Assembly (NCBI RefSeq): GCF_028858725.1
Contig: NC_084762.1
Coordinates: forward strand, 33,757,298 to 33,821,297
Reading direction: 5' to 3'
DNA from: Colius striatus
Lineage: Eukaryota > Chordata > Aves > Coliiformes > Coliidae
DNA length: 64,000 nt
Below the pieces are notes generated by a model. That model did not search any database. It worked only from the letters and a program-made list of their open reading frames with translations, and was not told where the DNA came from. Both the position numbers and the translations under genes were made by a program. Below, in pieces: positions 30,344-45,712 of this stretch. The first letter of the stretch is position 1; every line of letters begins with the position of its first letter.

Positions 30344-30479
30344 AGCCTAGATGCTCTCAACAGCCACCAAAAAAGTTAGTGGGCAGGGGTCATCACTCTG
30401 CGTGCAGAGGAGGTTAGAGAGGTCTACAGATCTGCATCTGCATACTGAACACAACTCCTTACAGGGTTTGAGGTAGAAA

Positions 30480-30965
30480 CAGAAACTGCAGGGTGGCCAA
30501 GGGGTCAAGTCTTATGACACATCAGCTGTGGGGGCAAGCCCTGATTGAGTCTGAGTGCCAGGATCAGAGCCTGAGAAGGCCTGAGCTAACTGCCAGGGAA
30601 CAGCAAGAGCAAGACTCTTCCACAAAACAAGTCAGGAGCCAAGGATGGCCAGAATGAAGGCTGGGCAATGATCTCAGTGAGAAGGTACAATCTCACAGCT
30701 CTTGAACTGGGCAAGGAGAGAAGGAGTGGTGTCAATAGAAGGTCCTATCAACAGTCCAGTGATTGTCAGTCAGAAACAAAGTAACACATCAGGTCCAGGT
30801 TCAAACCAGGGAAGCCAAACAGTCCAAGGACAGGACTAGAAAGCGGTACACCTACAACACAGCTCACACAGAGACTGAAGGCCCTGGCCTTAGCCTAAAT
30901 GAAGCCCCATGTGCAGTGGGTGTGGGTGGAGGCCCAAGGTGGGCTGGTCGGGCACATTAAGGCCT
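30480..30965 (+). repeat. Putative noncoding/LTR part of the gypsy-type relic
   Basis: It is rich in 'ccagg', 'gtccaagg' and 'aggtcc' words typical of gypsy terminal regions: 'aacacatcaggtccaggttc', 'gtacacctacaacacagctc', 'gagactgaaggccctggcct'. The same ordered words recur at 48600-48770. No TG...CA termini or primer-binding site could be fixed. Confidence 0.35.
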
Positions 30966-33900
30966 CTTAATGATTGCTGAACTACTGAGACACCGTCACT
31001 GGCACCAAGCTGCTTCGGTACAGTGGAGTTGTGCCCTGGATGGTCAAGTTACTGCCCCGTATGCTGGGATAACCCTCAGCTGATGTGTGCCCTTGGAGAG
31101 CACCTTCACTCTTGGGGCTCCTTTGTGGTTTCTTTGGGTTGTTCAAATGTATTTCTTCTCCCTCACTTTTTTTTCCCCTTTGAAATGTGTGGAAAAGTTT
31201 ATGCTCGTAATACCCAACTACAAGGACTTCTTCAGTTTAACTCCCCTTTGCATGAAGACCACCTTTTCCAGAATATCTTGGATCTACCTCCTGCTTGCTT
31301 ATTTTAAGCCTCTTAATTTTTCCCATAGTGAAAAACTAAACTCTATCCATCTTCTCCACATGCAGTATAGTTGCAAAGGACTCCCTTTTTGCCATCTCAC
31401 TTTCTCCTGCTGGAGAGACTATGCTGCCTCCTCCAGAGACCTTCTTGGCAGGAGGTAAGGCAGGAGATAGACAGACAATGTTATTTTCTTCTCGTGTAAT
31501 CTGCCGTAGATTACCTCTTGGCAGGGAAGACACAAATCAACTCCTCTTTTGGCTCTTCGTGGTATAGGCTCTGTAATCCTCAGTAGTCCTGAGTGGACTG
31601 TAGCTTGAAGAACCACATTACATCTGTATAAATTGCCTCAGGATTGTTTGCTGTGTCCAGTATTTTTCTGTCTTAAACTGTTGAATCCTACTGCTGTGTG
31701 TGAGAAAAGCTAACACTACTCTAACACTACGTAGTGTGTTAGAGATGTAACCTTTGAGATTAAAACTCTGGTTGCCCTGAAATGTTTTCACATTATGCAG
31801 TGATTTGTACTGATATATTCTCTCGAGCAGCTCTTCATCTAGTGTCATCCTGTCCTTTCACTAACCGCTGTTTGGAAGACCCACACAGGAAAATGAAGTT
31901 TTAGGTTTACAGGAGAAAGAAACTTTTTGTTTCAGAATTGCAAGTGCTCAGTCAGCTCCTTATTTTATGCCACTGTGGCTTTGCCTCCTCTCTACTTCAT
32001 CTCCTCTTTGGAAATCCAACAAGTGATAACTTTATAAAAAGGCAGCTTTTTAAAGCAGTAATTATTGATACCCAATTTAGAAATCCATAGTCTTTGTGTT
32101 TGTATCTTTCTTTAAGATTATAAGATTTATTTAAGAGAGTTTTATTTAAATCAAATTACAAATGCCTTGTGCAGTCTGCTGTCAGAAGAAATACTAAGTA
32201 TTGGACTAGTACAATTAAATAAATTAGCATTAGCCTTCAGGAAAAGGAAGGTTTTAAATTCAGATCCTACCGGTGTGTTGTGAAGGATGATGCAACAAGA
32301 AGAAAATGGTTGCAAGGAGAAATCCATGTCCTATCCTCTCCTTGTGTTGTTTGCATATCCTTCTACCTTCAGTACAACACAAATACATAAAAATCAGACA
32401 AATAATGAAGTTGTTTAAAGCATAGCTGTAAAAAAAAGAAAAGGGGGGCAAACTGCATACAGGGATACTAGGTGTGCACAAAGGAAGGCAAGGAGAGAGG
32501 TGATTTTAGGCTTTAGACTTCCATCATTTACCCATACTGTGGGCTTAAAAGTGGAAACCCCGAGTTTCCCTTCTGCAATTTACCTTTGATACCCATAGTA
32601 ACTAAACCACAAACAAATCATTTAATACACACAAGTTTTATACACTTTTTCAGATTATAAAAAAAAAACCCAGCAATTTCAGGACTAACCCAGCCTGTTA
32701 ATGCTGCTTTTCTTTTTCCCCTCCCTGTCCCCTTCATTACTATTTTTTACAATTTTACACAATATAAAAAATTTATAGATTTTAACATTTACAGGGAGTC
32801 TATAAAAACCTCATGCTACATTATCATATTGCTAAACTTTACTCTTTTTTTATTATGGCTTTATTATTCTCTCTCCTGGGTGAAATGGCTGATCTTTTAT
32901 TTTGAATTGTAATTTATTGTACAGTTAATATCACTGGGGTATTTTTAATGAAACAATAACTGTAGAATACTGAAAAAATATAGTATTATGAAAGGAGTAT
33001 GTTCGATAGCATGAATGTTAACACAAATAGCAGAGAAGGAAATAGACATTTTAATTATAGTTACCTTTATCTGCTTTTATGTTAAAAGCAGAATGTATGA
33101 TCCAGAATAAATAAATCAGAGGTTAGTCTATTGATTTATGGATGTGCAGCTCTTCAATGCTGGTTATTTTATGCCCAAGATTAACTGAGTTGATTCCAGA
33201 TTTTTGTGCTATTAGTCATATGGGAAGACCAACAAGTTTGACCTCATGAACTCTGAGAAAAATCTGTTAACTGTCTTTATGACTCCAGTTCCTGTGCACT
33301 GAAAGGGAAGAAAAATATCATGATTCAGAAAATGAAAACAGAAATCATTTGGAGTTGTTTTACATGGAGAAAGGGAACACGAGTTGCTAAGTTGTAAAAC
33401 CTTTATGTAAGATAATAAGTCACTGGGAAATTAGCCTACACTAACAAACTACCTACATGACAACTACAGGCACATACCGTATTTTAATGTAATGAACTTT
33501 CCCCCTCACAATTATACACAGAACTCTTGCACTGTATAGGAAGATTTGTAAAAGACAAAAATTTGAGAAGCTCTCTTCAGTTACTTCCAAGCAAAAGTGA
33601 AAAACCGAAACCCATATAATTCTTGGTTGTATCTCTAAGTATTTACAAGTGTATAAAACAAATCACAGGAGCATCACATCTTGTCTGATTCACTCTAATC
33701 TGACCTTTATCCTGGCCTAGGGTTAGCTCTGTAAACAAATCTACATCTGAACAAGGTTCTATGTGTAGTAACACACAAACCTTGTAATGATTGATTGCAG
33801 ATCTTAACCATCACTTCCTCTAGGAACACAGAACAGAGGACAGAGAACTATGGAAACATAAAACTGAGTAGGAATGCATCTATCATTGATGTCCCTGTTC

Positions 33901-34741
33901 TAGCACCTGGCACAGGAGACAGACTATTTACTTCCTTTACCCCTCTAAGAAAACCATGTCTTAACAAAGTGAAGCCCAAAAGACTAACATTGGAAAGGAC
34001 TGCTCAGGGGGATGGCTGGTGATTGGAGCCCAGCAAGGCATTTGACCCTCTACCAAGGTGAGAGAGGTCTAAGCAGGGCTCCTACAGGAGCACTTGCTGA
34101 TGTTCTAGTGGGAACTCATCAGTGGTCAGTGAGAATCATGCCATCTTTGGTGCTGACATAAGAAACAGCACTCAAGCCAGGAATAAATCCAGGACCACTT
34201 CAATCCCCAGCTATCTCAGTTTCCCTCCAGTCAATATTTTCTCTTACCTCGCACCACCTGTCTGGAGCCAGGCAGGATAGAGTTAGACTGCCAGGGAACA
34301 GCAAAGGGCATTTGATCACTAAGAGACAGGGAGCCAGGAGCAGTGTGTAATAATGAGGTGAGTATTGCACAATATTCAGGCAAGGTGAGCATGGAGATAG
34401 CAGGATGCGTGAATTACTGAGCATAGCTGTTGCACAGCTGTGAACTTAACCTCAACAGAAAGGAAACCAGAAGGCAGCTTTTGCTCAAGGCAAATGGCTG
34501 TATTGGCTGGGTGAATGAATGAGCTCTGTAGCTCTTGGCCTCTGAGTTAATGAGTGCACAGCTCACCCCAATATAGAGGAAGAACTCTGAAGAAAGCTGC
34601 GGGCTCGAGTAGCTTTCAACTCACATATTCCTTCCCAGGAGCACGACTCTCCACCCTGGTGCCTAGTAAGATGACAAGAAGCAAAGGGCATATATCAAAT
34701 CAAGGAATATATAAGGGAACATTTCTAGTCCCTGTGAGAAT
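30966..34741. other. Gene-free stretch
   Basis: No exon or named repeat was recognised. It contains AT-rich tracts (for example 32640-32960). Open frames at 31023-31307 and 31087-31458 lack known domains. A short CR1-like stretch may exist around 34010-34130 ('agcaaggcatttgaccctct'), but it is too decayed to call. Confidence 0.35.
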
Positions 34742-35200
34742 AGACAAGCCATGAAACTGGCTGCCCAGGCAGGTAGCACCGCCTCCATCTTTGGAGGTTT
34801 TTATGACCTGACTCAATAGTCTTAAGCAGCCTGGTCTGATCTCATAGCTGACCTGGCTTGAACAAGAGGTCCAACTCTGGCCACAGAGGATGAGTGCAGT
34901 ACCTCAGAAGTCACTCTTGAGTCCAAGAGTATTCAACATTGTGAAAAATCTGGGTGATGATATTGAAAGCACCACCATGAAGCTTGCATGTGACACCAGG
35001 CTGGGAGGAGAGATATATACCAGAAAGTAGAGCCATCACACACAGAAGTCTAGGCAGTCTGGAAGACTGAGCCAACGAGAACTGAAGATAGCAAAGATGA
35101 GTGTAAAGCCCCATACTTGGAACAGAATAATCCCAAGCAGTGGTGCAGGCTGGGATCCGACTGGCTTGGGAGGAGCTGTCTGGTGAATGAAAAAAAAATC
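34742..35200 (+). mobile_element. Old, rearranged CR1 fragments
   Basis: The first part (34742-34880) is a CR1 tail: 'aaactggctgcccaggcagg', 'ttggaggtttttatgacctg'. The second part (34890-35200) is an RT core segment from further upstream in the CR1 consensus ('gagtattcaacattgtgaaa', 'aagcttgcatgtgacaccag', a decayed form of the 'ADDTKLGG' region). The order is scrambled relative to a full-length element, so these are two insertions or a rearranged one. Confidence 0.6.
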
Positions 35201-38200
35201 CCATAGCTATTAAGCAGTCAGTTAATTCTGTGTATCTATAAGGTTTTTTTCTGACACTGTGAGAAGTCCCAGGAGTCTGAATTTGTCATATGAAAGTGAT
35301 GCTAACAGGGCCGTTTGTTCCTGTTTGAAGGATGGAAACCAAATGTGAGGAAAGCCTCTGGAGGGACCCACTGGATGTCACTGTATGAATGGAAATCATT
35401 TGCTGCTGTTTCTCAGGTTTCAATCTGTTCCCAAATATTGTTGATGCCTTTGCTGCCTTCTCCTCTGCGTGATGACAATGGTTTAACATTAGCACTTGAC
35501 TGCAGGTTCTACAGGCTTGTGGCAGGGTGAAAACAAAACCATAAAATCTTTTTCCACACAGCACAGTTACATTGTGGGAACTCTTCTCCTTAGTGCTAAA
35601 ATAACACTAAAGCCAAAAATAGATGCCAAATGGTTTAGACAAATAGATTGATGTAAAAAGTGATGGTGCAAATAAATATACTTATTGCTTAGAAATCACC
35701 GTTAATAACTGGTGGTTAGAAGCTGGAAGCTATATTAGATAACACACAAATAATTCAGGCACTGCTGGAAACAGAATATAAATCCAATCTGGTCTTGGAT
35801 TCAGACCTTAAGCAGAACGTCTCTATCTCTGAGTATCCAAAACCATGGAAAAATGGATCAAGGTGGCACCCAAAGAGCACATACAGTGCTTAAAGGACAA
35901 AGGACATAAAATAGGCAACTCTCTTCCTGAAACTGTGCCCGTCCCAGGAAAAAAAGTCTATGCATCATCCTAAACAGCAATACACCAAGAGAATTCTCCT
36001 GAGAGAGGTGTTTAATTTGTCCATTGCAAGTGTCTGCTTAAAAATACTTAAAGGAAAGGATGCTTTGTCATCTGCTCCAGCAAGATCTAATTTTCTGCCT
36101 AGCGGTATTGTTCTGACACTTCAGCATGAATTCAGGGCAAGAAATTGTCATTTTTAAATTAAGCTACCAATCTGTGATTTACTGCAAATAGAGTAACACT
36201 GCAAAACATTGTCTATGAATTTTTGGTCACTAAAGCTATACAAAGTTGATGATGGGTCATAAGGTCCCCAGCTTGTGTTCCTGCTGTATTTCATAAATAA
36301 TCTGGGATCCTCAAGTCTCAAAATACTTTGTATTCATACCAACCCCCTGTGGAGATCTGACCTTTTAGGTGAGAAAGGCCCAGCCCAGGCTGTTCCCCAT
36401 AGTGATATAAATGCACCCATAATTTTACCTTCTGCTTACACATTCTTAAAGAGAAGGCCGTTCCTAGGACTTGGGGCTATTGGGTTATTAGTGAAACTAC
36501 ATTTCTAGAAGCTGAGGCAGATATTAAATAGAATTAATTTTAAAATGTTCTCCGAGTAAGGACACTTGCCATTAGTCTAGCATGGTAGTCTAACCCTGCA
36601 ACTCCAACCAATTTCTGTATTTGACAAGGGCAAAAGATTTTGATTACACACACGTTTAACTAAAATTAGGCAAAACAAACTCCTTCTGATGCAGGTGAAC
36701 AGATCCTCTAAAATACAATTTGAAAAAGTGTCAACTGTGGTCATCTCAAAACAAAGCAGCCCAACAAGAATTGTAGAGGCAGACTTAAAGAAAAAATTAA
36801 TAGGTGTCAGTCCAGAAGAACTAAAGAATGTGATTTGATTTGATAGGAATGGTTAAGCATTAACACTCCTTCCTTTCTTTAAAATGCAAAGAAGCAGGTA
36901 CCTACCTTTGTAGAAGATTCCTTGACTTTTATTTGTTTCCAAGCATTAATATTGTCCCCAAAAGTAACTCAGAGCAAAATTCTGTAGTGGAGCAAAGGAG
37001 ACTGTTTTGGATTCTCCAGATTTCACAATTACCAAGAAAAAGTTCATCATTCTGCCAATCCTTATAAAAGGTGAAGAGAAAGTGAATCCTGAGAGCACTG
37101 TAAACAGGAGAGCAGAAAGATTCATTTTGAAGAAGCGGATCCACTGAGCACAAAGCAAAAGTATTAAAATAAACAGCTAATAAAAAGGATTAGAAAGATA
37201 TGCAAAGGCCCGAAATAAAACTCTCTGTGACAGGATCTTCTTCAAACTGAGACTTGCAGACTTTCACAAGCAATCACAACAAAGGCAGGATTTTCTCTAA
37301 AGTGCCTTCCTCTTTCAACCAGTCTCCTAAAAGGCATTTTTCTCAATCTGACATAAAATAGGCCCTAACCACATTTATTTCTTAGAGAACTAACTTGGAC
37401 TGGCAGCAGTGAGTATAGATGCATATGAAATTACACATAATTTTCTTCACAGTAATAGGAATCAGAATTTATATACATGTGCACGTATATTTGATTTACT
37501 TTAATGAACCAGAGGAAGGCACAACCTGTTCACCTAAATTCCAAGCAGATAAATATATTGTGATTTAAGAAATTATATAATAGAAAAATCTTCTTATGAA
37601 CTCAGCTGGATACAGTAATATCTTCCACATTTTCATCTTGAACCTAATATAGCATCACCTCAGGTTGCCAACCATAAAAATAATTTTTCTGTGCATTGCA
37701 GGTGCTTTGTGCTTGCTGAAGAATGGTTCAGAAGAGAGGAAGAAACACACCAAACCCAAACTGTGTCCTGCTGCAAGCAGCCACACCTCAAGTCTAGAGT
37801 CCCACTGCGATAAGCAGTGATTATATTGACGCTGATACACTTACTGTTCGCTTTTATCAGGTTTTGTTTCCTCCGTCTCTTTAGCTCTTTATCATTATGA
37901 TACAGGAGGAACCTTCTTATTATAAAATACTCAGGAAGCTGTTCTTCTCATCTGTTTCATCCTAAAAGGGCCTACATGGCCACCACATGCAACAAAAAGA
38001 AGAGCAGAAGTTGCTGCCTGTTGTGATGAATGTTTCATGTAATTGCGTGTGACACTGAGATGCCATTCTCTTTTGAGCATGTGAAAACCATACAGGAGAG
38101 GGAAAGAAAGCTTAAATGTACAACACATAGGGATCTGGGAGACTTCTTCCAATGGCCATGGTGTGAATGTGAAAAAAAAAAAAAAAAGATCCCTGGTGCT

Positions 38201-41200
38201 CAGGCAACAGTACACAGTCACTGCAGTATTGCAGCTGCTTGGACAGAAACTCCTCTGGATAATAAGCAGATGATAAACAGGCAGGGAGATCAACTCCTTT
38301 CACAACTTAATTAAAATCTCCTCTCTCTTGCCTGCAGGATTCGTCTATTTTTCACCCTCCTTCTTTAAAACCCTTTTATATCAGATTCTCTCACCCAGGC
38401 AAAGAGCAAGGTCATTTACAATGGCAATAGAAAGTTGATTAGAACAAATAACAAAGGCTGTAGTTTCAGTGAGTTAGAAAAAGTTTAAGAGTATTAAACA
38501 AACAAAACTCAGGCAGGATCTGAGTCTGATAGACTCCCACAGTGGGTTTCAAGACAAGCGTTTCCTTTTCGTGAGACTTCACATATTTACTGCACCATAA
38601 TGACCCTAGACTCAAAGTTCACTCTACAACGGCGTTGTTCAGAATTAAAGCAAAAAAAGCCAAGCAATTGGTTCCCAAGGTGTTTTTGAAATGGCAGGCT
38701 ATGCCACACTCACTCCAGACTTTTACAAGCTGGTCAAAGTAACTAAGTTCGAATTTGAAACTCTCACCTCGCCAGCATATTCAAGTTGCCCACTAAACTG
38801 TGCTTGGTGCTGGTCTTGGTGGATGAAAAGGACAAAAAGGGAGGATGAATAGGACAAAACCAGTGTTTTCCCTTTGTAATGTTTTTTGCATTCACCCAGT
38901 AACAGACTCCCTTTGCTAATTACCAAGAATATTCCAACCTCTACAGAGGGAAAGAGCAGGAGAAATGGATGGAGGTGGGCCTAGAGCCAGACTGTTATCC
39001 ATAGACTTTCAGATGACATCTCATTTAAGCTGATGAAACTCACTTTCACATGAGTTGTGACATAACCGTGGCAGGAACTGACAAGTGTCAAAATCTTGCT
39101 GAACAAATAAAATTTCAAGTCCTATCCTCTGTACCACAGAAGAGCCAGCAAATATTACACATTTATTCTGCTTTTTCCTATGGCACCAACTCCTCTCAGC
39201 AGCTTCACTGACACTCTGTAAGCATGTCCAATTCATGCTTTCACTTAGAATAGCTGCTGATATTTAAGCTAAACTTTTCATGGCTTTCCCATCAGTATAC
39301 CTTTGTAAATATCACTCTGCTGTGAGGAGTACAGAGTTACTGGATGCACTGGCATCAGGATTGGGGTTTCTGTGCAGATCATTAAGCCCAAAAAGCAACA
39401 TCTTATGTTGATGAGGAGACCAAGGAATTATTTTCTTCACAGGCCAGAACGTCTGTCAATTCACTTTTCCAGTGTCTTAATGGAACAGACCAACAAGCAT
39501 GGGTCTGGGCACAATGGACAGATACAGATGAGAAACAGATGCATTTAGGTAGATTATGCTGTCCAGGTGCAAACAGGAGGAAATTTCCAGTGGTTTCTTC
39601 CCCCCTGCAGTCATGTAATAAGCATACAGGGTGATATTGTATCTTCTTGCAACTAATCAGGTCCTACAGCCTATCTTTTCCAGAATAGTATCTACTCGAT
39701 GCTGCTGCATAGAGACAAACCACATCACAGGATGTCTTCCTCACAGCCACTCTCTGTACCTGTGACTGTGGTCATGGATAATGCCTCCTGACAGCTCTCA
39801 TTCACCCTCACTCTGACCAGAGGGAGTAGGAGAGACAGATTCAGAAAGTAGAACCACCATGACGTGGAGGGACTGCACTTACCATTTTCTGGAAGTAACA
39901 AAGTTTACATGAGTGTCCACAGCATGCTTTTTCCTCTGTCCATGTCCTGCTCCTGCTGTGAAGGTGAAAGCTGCCTCTTGCTCAGTCACCCTTTCCTAAA
40001 TCAGGCACAGACTCCCTCAGGACACGCTCCAGCGTGGATGATCAGACTTACCAAAGAGCAGAGTGCCTCAGGACAATAGAATGAGATGGGATGAGCCTGT
40101 CCTTTTGCTCTGTCAGGGCAGGCTCAGGAGACTTGCATAAATGGCAAGATGGACAGAAAGTTCAGGAACTCTTTTACTAAATAATCTCTCTTTGCTTTGG
40201 CATGGATTTCCCCCTGGAGCTCTCGTACTTGCTTCCTTCTAGATGTATGATCCCTTGGGATTGTACATATGGGTGAGCCATACTTACAGCAGCCTCTGCT
40301 GCTATTTCCAGGCTTGGGAGTGGGAAGGAAAACCCACACTCACCATGGTAGAATAACGTGCTCTTCCTCATCTGTACTAAACCATCTGCTGAACAGAGTT
40401 CACTGCTGGTCTCAAAATTCACACACCCCTTTTGAGTAGATGCTAATGCATCTCAGGTTTCCCCTCAAAGTAGGCTATAAACTAAGGTCGAGGGGCCATT
40501 AGTACTCAGTACACAGCAAAAATAAGATGATTGTCTCCTTCTGTTTCCATTGTCTGTGCTACACTCCTTTTTCCTGGTAATTCCTTCTCACCTCTCAGAT
40601 ACTTGATAGAGCAAGCACTCCCCTGAGTCGTCAAGCCAAGGTCCACAGTGCAGAAAGATGTGCAATATGCAATGAGCACGGACAGTACAGAGGAAGCCTC
40701 CCTGGCAAGGAAGGGCCCTGCAACATACAACACATATCTTCCTGAGGGGAAAAATTTGCTGTAGGATTGATGAAGTGTTCTACAGAACAGGCCTGACTGA
40801 GAAAAAAAAATATCCAGCCTATGACTGCCTCATGCATGTTTGGGGACCTTTGGAGAGGAGGAGAAATGGTAGAAGCAAGAGGGAATATCATAAGGCTGAA
40901 GTAATTGCATTATGAATCAATAACATATGATGGCAAAGGAGGGAAAGCAACTGAGACACCTGATAAAGGAATCCACAGCTTTATAAACCCCAGATTAACA
41001 CTTTTCCACATACTGATGTCATCTGCATATATGCAGCACCCTGAAAAACGATAGTCATGTTATCTTCATGTCTGATGAGTTTTCTCAGGGCTTTGCAGAA
41101 ACTACAGAGAACACGACAGATTGCGTATGTAAAGATATGGTAGGGCTTGTTAGCATTTACCCTGTCCTCAAAGTCACTAAGCTGGAGGTAAGTCTTAGTT

Positions 41201-44200
41201 TCTGCTAGGCAGAGATCCCTGAACATCCTCTGACTGTGACTACACCATCCCAGGGGGTCAGGCAGCCTCAGTGCCATGGTGCCCAATGGTAGTCAAATAT
41301 TGAAAGTGTCTGTGTCCCCTGAGGGACAGAATAGCAGTTAGTTCCTGCAGGAAGACGTAGTGAGCACCATGCATACATGAGACATCACTGTCTCTAAGTC
41401 ATCTCATATCCCCCTCTGCCTGCTTATGCCTTGCTGGATGATGGATTAGCATCCCTTCCTACTAGACGTCCTGCAAGGACTGCATACATCTGCAGAGCTT
41501 GCTATCACTACCAGAGCTTGCATATGATGCAGGCAAGTCAGGAAGGCATGTACACAAGACAAGTCAGCAATGCATAAGAAGAAGAGATGAAAGTGGATTG
41601 CTCTTGAAGCTTTGGTATGTTCCCAGCTACTTTACAATACAGATAGTGCCTAGGACCATAAAGACTCTGAAATTGGGCAGCACAGGCTCACACTAGTCTG
41701 CTCACTCATCCAAGTAACAAAACACAGAGATGATCCATCTAAGACAGAACGATTCATCTAGGACTGTTTAACCAACCTGCAGTAAATTGTTTATCCAGTG
41801 GCTTGTCTGCAGACACCAAAGGCAACAGAAATTTCTCCATTATTTATTGTTAGTACCTCATGATTTGACATTTAATTTAAGTCTTCCACTGTGTCTTGCC
41901 CATCAGCTTTAGCATTATAAATAGGGAAGCACTTTCTTTCCCAGTTAAGAACTAGCCACAAGGATTCAGATCTGCTTGATGAACCTTTTTTATAAGGCTT
42001 GTATTATGTTGCCATAAATGGATGAGTTTCAGAAGATTTCAGGCACCTTTATTGTGAAGAAAGTTACCTAATTGCTGAGAGCACTATTGCTTCAAGGCAT
42101 CTGTCCATGTCCAGCCTTCACGGGCAGACATGTTTCCCTAAATACTGTAGAGATGAGGCAGTTGTTTCCTTTGTTTACTGTTGCAAACCTCTTTACTAAG
42201 AGCTACTTTTGATTATTTTTTTTTCTTTCTGTTATCAAAGCTTCTACAACACTTGGGATGCCAGTCATTTTGACACAGAGGGCAGTCAGGTTGGCCACAA
42301 TATACCCTTGGCAAATCCCTGTTGGCTACTACTGATTGGTTTCTCACCTTTCATGTGCTTGGATATCGATGCCAAGAGGGTATGCTCCATGATCTTTCCA
42401 GGGAAGGCTTTCACTATGTGCTTTTCTCACTGTACTTCATCCTTACTTATGCTGCTATAACTTTATATGCTTTACGATGTCTCAGATGCTGTATTACCTT
42501 TATTTGTAACAGTGACAGTAAGCAGACTCACTAGCTTCAGTCAGATGGCCCTCAGCCTCCAGCCTTAACAGTGTAAAGTAACGTAAGCATGTAGCCTGCA
42601 GTCTTGAAACAGAAAAGACTAATGCTAAATCCAAACATCCTTCAGATTAAAAACTTACCAAGAAACATAAAAGAAGAGGTTTCTCCTCACTGAAACAGAT
42701 GGTTAGGGCCTAGAAGAGCCTAAAGAATGAGCTACACTTACTGCTCTTCCAATGAAACCTTTGTCAGCATGGCCTGAAATGTACTCACACATCTTGTGGA
42801 TGGAGTTGAGAAGTAAATCAGACTGTATGGTCTTCAGAATCCTTGCCCACGTAACAAATTTGTTATTAATTGCTTTTCAAAAGTCTCATAAAAGCACTTC
42901 CAGCACTCAATGACTACCATTTTTCAGGGTGTTGCAATTCCATACATACTCACTTGTATTAGCATTTGAAGCCTCTTTATCTACATTAAATGTTTATACT
43001 ATGCTTATTACCATAATGCCTAAGTAGCAGAATATACGTGGCCTCAGAAATCTCCTGGGAATAGGAAAATAATATTATCTTCAATTTACAGGCAAGGAGA
43101 GGTCCATGTGTTTTAAGCTCTCTGTGCTCAGCCTTCATTTTCTGACAAGACTTGTCCTTTCATTTGTGAAAAAAAGACTTCATTTCAATCCCTTGGACCC
43201 TGCAACGCTGATCACAGACAGACATGATTAGAGTGCACTCCTTGGATGCAGAAGCTGCAGCATGGGAGATGAGGAAGAGAGATGACAACCCACATATCAG
43301 AGATTGCCTCTGAATTTGTGTCCTCTGTCTCAGACTGGAGATGGTAGGCATCACAGCCTCCTTTTCTGCCAGCTGCTTCTGTGTGAAAATGGACCCACCA
43401 AGCCTGCCCTAGGAACATCTGCTGGATTAAGTTCAGAGCAACTGCCCCGAGGGACTTGAGCCATTCTGAATTGCTGAACACTTACCCTGGAGCATATACT
43501 GTGCCCTGGGCTTATCCACGTGGCAACAATGAGCTAGAAAAAAGTTCTTATGCTTGTATGTGTTTACTTAATGTTTGTAGAGGGTGTATTTTGAAATGGC
43601 TATATTAAGCCAGCAATTGTAATTACATTTGAACAGTAGTGGGAGCTCAATATTGTCAAAAATACTACTTTGACTATTAATTCCAGTTCTTCATATTTTA
43701 TTTGTGTTTTCTCCATATCTCTTCCAGTAAAAAAAGCATCAAATATTCTCTTAAAATAGAGATACGACTAATTAGCAGCATATATACTTGGTCTATTGCC
43801 GTCATGAATCTGCTTCCTACACTCCAGAAAGACTTATATTTTTCCCTCACATCTATACATATAGAAGACTGCATGAACTGATTAATACTCTTTTCCTCCC
43901 TACAGTCTAGAAGAGTCTGTATTCCTCTCTTCTGAGGTTTTGTTAATATAACCACATATGGGAAGACTGCAACCTCAAGATCAAACGGAACTGTTGCTCA
44001 GCAGATAATATAGTTTTACCACTCCTCTATGTGTTTTTTTAACAGAATAATATATAAGGGAACAATTTGTCTTTACCTCCATTTTCAGATTTAAAAAAAT
44101 AAAAAGCCACACTTCTGACATTTATTTTTCAACAAAAGTAACTTTCCATGCTTTGAAATGTAAGGCTTTTAGCCCCAAGGAAATGATCCTTTACCACAGC

Positions 44201-45712
44201 AATAATGACTCTTGTAGAATGTCTTCAAGATAAAAAATGACTTCACTAAGAACATTAAGCACTGGCTATTCTATGACAACTTTCCAGCACCACTCTCTTG
44301 CAGCAGAAAATAACAGCTTTGAGAGTGATGTTCAGGCATCCCTTTTAGTGTCTTAAAAGCATGTGATAGGTCAGGATGGGAAATGAAAGGATCATCAGGA
44401 CAACTAATCAAATAAAGAAGACTTCCTTGGACACAAGTAACAAATAGTAACATGAATCCATGGCTGAGTGATGCTTCTACTTCCAGTTCTTATGGTGCCA
44501 CTCTTAAAGAGCTGAGTCCTGATCTGCATGAATCCTCTGAGCTTAAACATTCAAGGCAGGACTGCTCCCGCTTTTGAGAGCTGGTTTTGAAGAGGGCCTC
44601 ATCTGTTTGGATATGTTTGGATTATGGAGCAAAGTCCTGGCATAAACTACAATGTCAAGACTAACTATGCTCACCAACATAATATTGAGGTCAAAAGCAG
44701 AGGCTCCAGCGTCGGCTGGAATCCAGACCAGGGAGCTCTGAGGAGCACAGGCAGAATTCAGATGTGTGAATTGACCATCTGGTAAGATATTGCCATCTAA
44801 TTCCTTCCAAGGTCTAAACTTAGTCTTCTCATAGCACTTATTCAAAGGCTTTGTTTCTGGACTTCTAGCTGGAAAGTCCATGGAGTTCCATCTGATATTA
44901 TAAGTATTCAGTGTGTACAGATGTTACACGTGTCTAAAGATCTCTTATTAATAGCATGCAAAATTAAAGCATCTGAAACAGGAATTTTCTTCTCTCAAAA
45001 AGCCTCCAGTGCAGCTCTGTGGTTTGTTTCATCTATGATGCAGGGATAATCTTGCTTTTGACAGGTGAGAATAATAAAAATCAAAATGATACTCAGCCTA
45101 ACCCTAAACAACACTGACATGGAAAAAATAAGACTTACCTGTAAAGTCCGTTCTGACTTTGGTTGTAGAACTTATGGCTCAATCACTTCCTACTCTTTTC
45201 CTTACTATGGTAAATTGCACTAGCAGGAAGACGGGCAAGTTAAAGGAAGTGATTCTTCCCTCTACCACACACTCATGAGTACTCATCTTAGAAAGACAAA
45301 TAGAAAGACATGTCGACATGTAGAAAGACAGATAACAAACCTGCACTAGTGAATGTATATTCTAAAAAGAGCTCTAGAAGTTCTTGAGAAGAATTATTTA
45401 TTTCTGAGGGAAAGTGTTTCACTGAATGGCTAGAGATAAACTATGCACACCTGATTTCAGGTATCAGAAGTGTCCCCATGAGCCCTTGGTTTTCTAAGCT
45501 ATCAAAAGCTTTTTAGCTACTCGTGTCCTAAAGGCAGCATTTTAACTGTGCTTTTTAGATCTGAAAAAATGAGGGATATAAAGAAGACGGGGAATCTCCT
45601 CAGAGATGCACAGAGAAAGGACATTAGACCACAAATAAAAACTGCAGAATTATGATCAGATATACATGTTGGGAGGGGGGGGAAATCATCATAATGATGT
45701 AGTGACTGTAAT
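35201..45712. other. Long gene-free stretch
   Basis: No coding exon, RNA gene or confident repeat was recognised over 10.5 kb. A 15-A run is at 38172-38186. The longest open frames (37931-38293 minus, 40981-41286 minus, 44543-44881 minus; 100-120 codons) have no recognisable domains. Distal enhancers could be present but cannot be identified from one sequence. Confidence 0.35.

Noticed and set aside
40981-41286. 101-codon minus-strand frame that looked retroelement-like
   Set aside because: No RT, Gag or CR1 landmark could be identified, so it was left unannotated.
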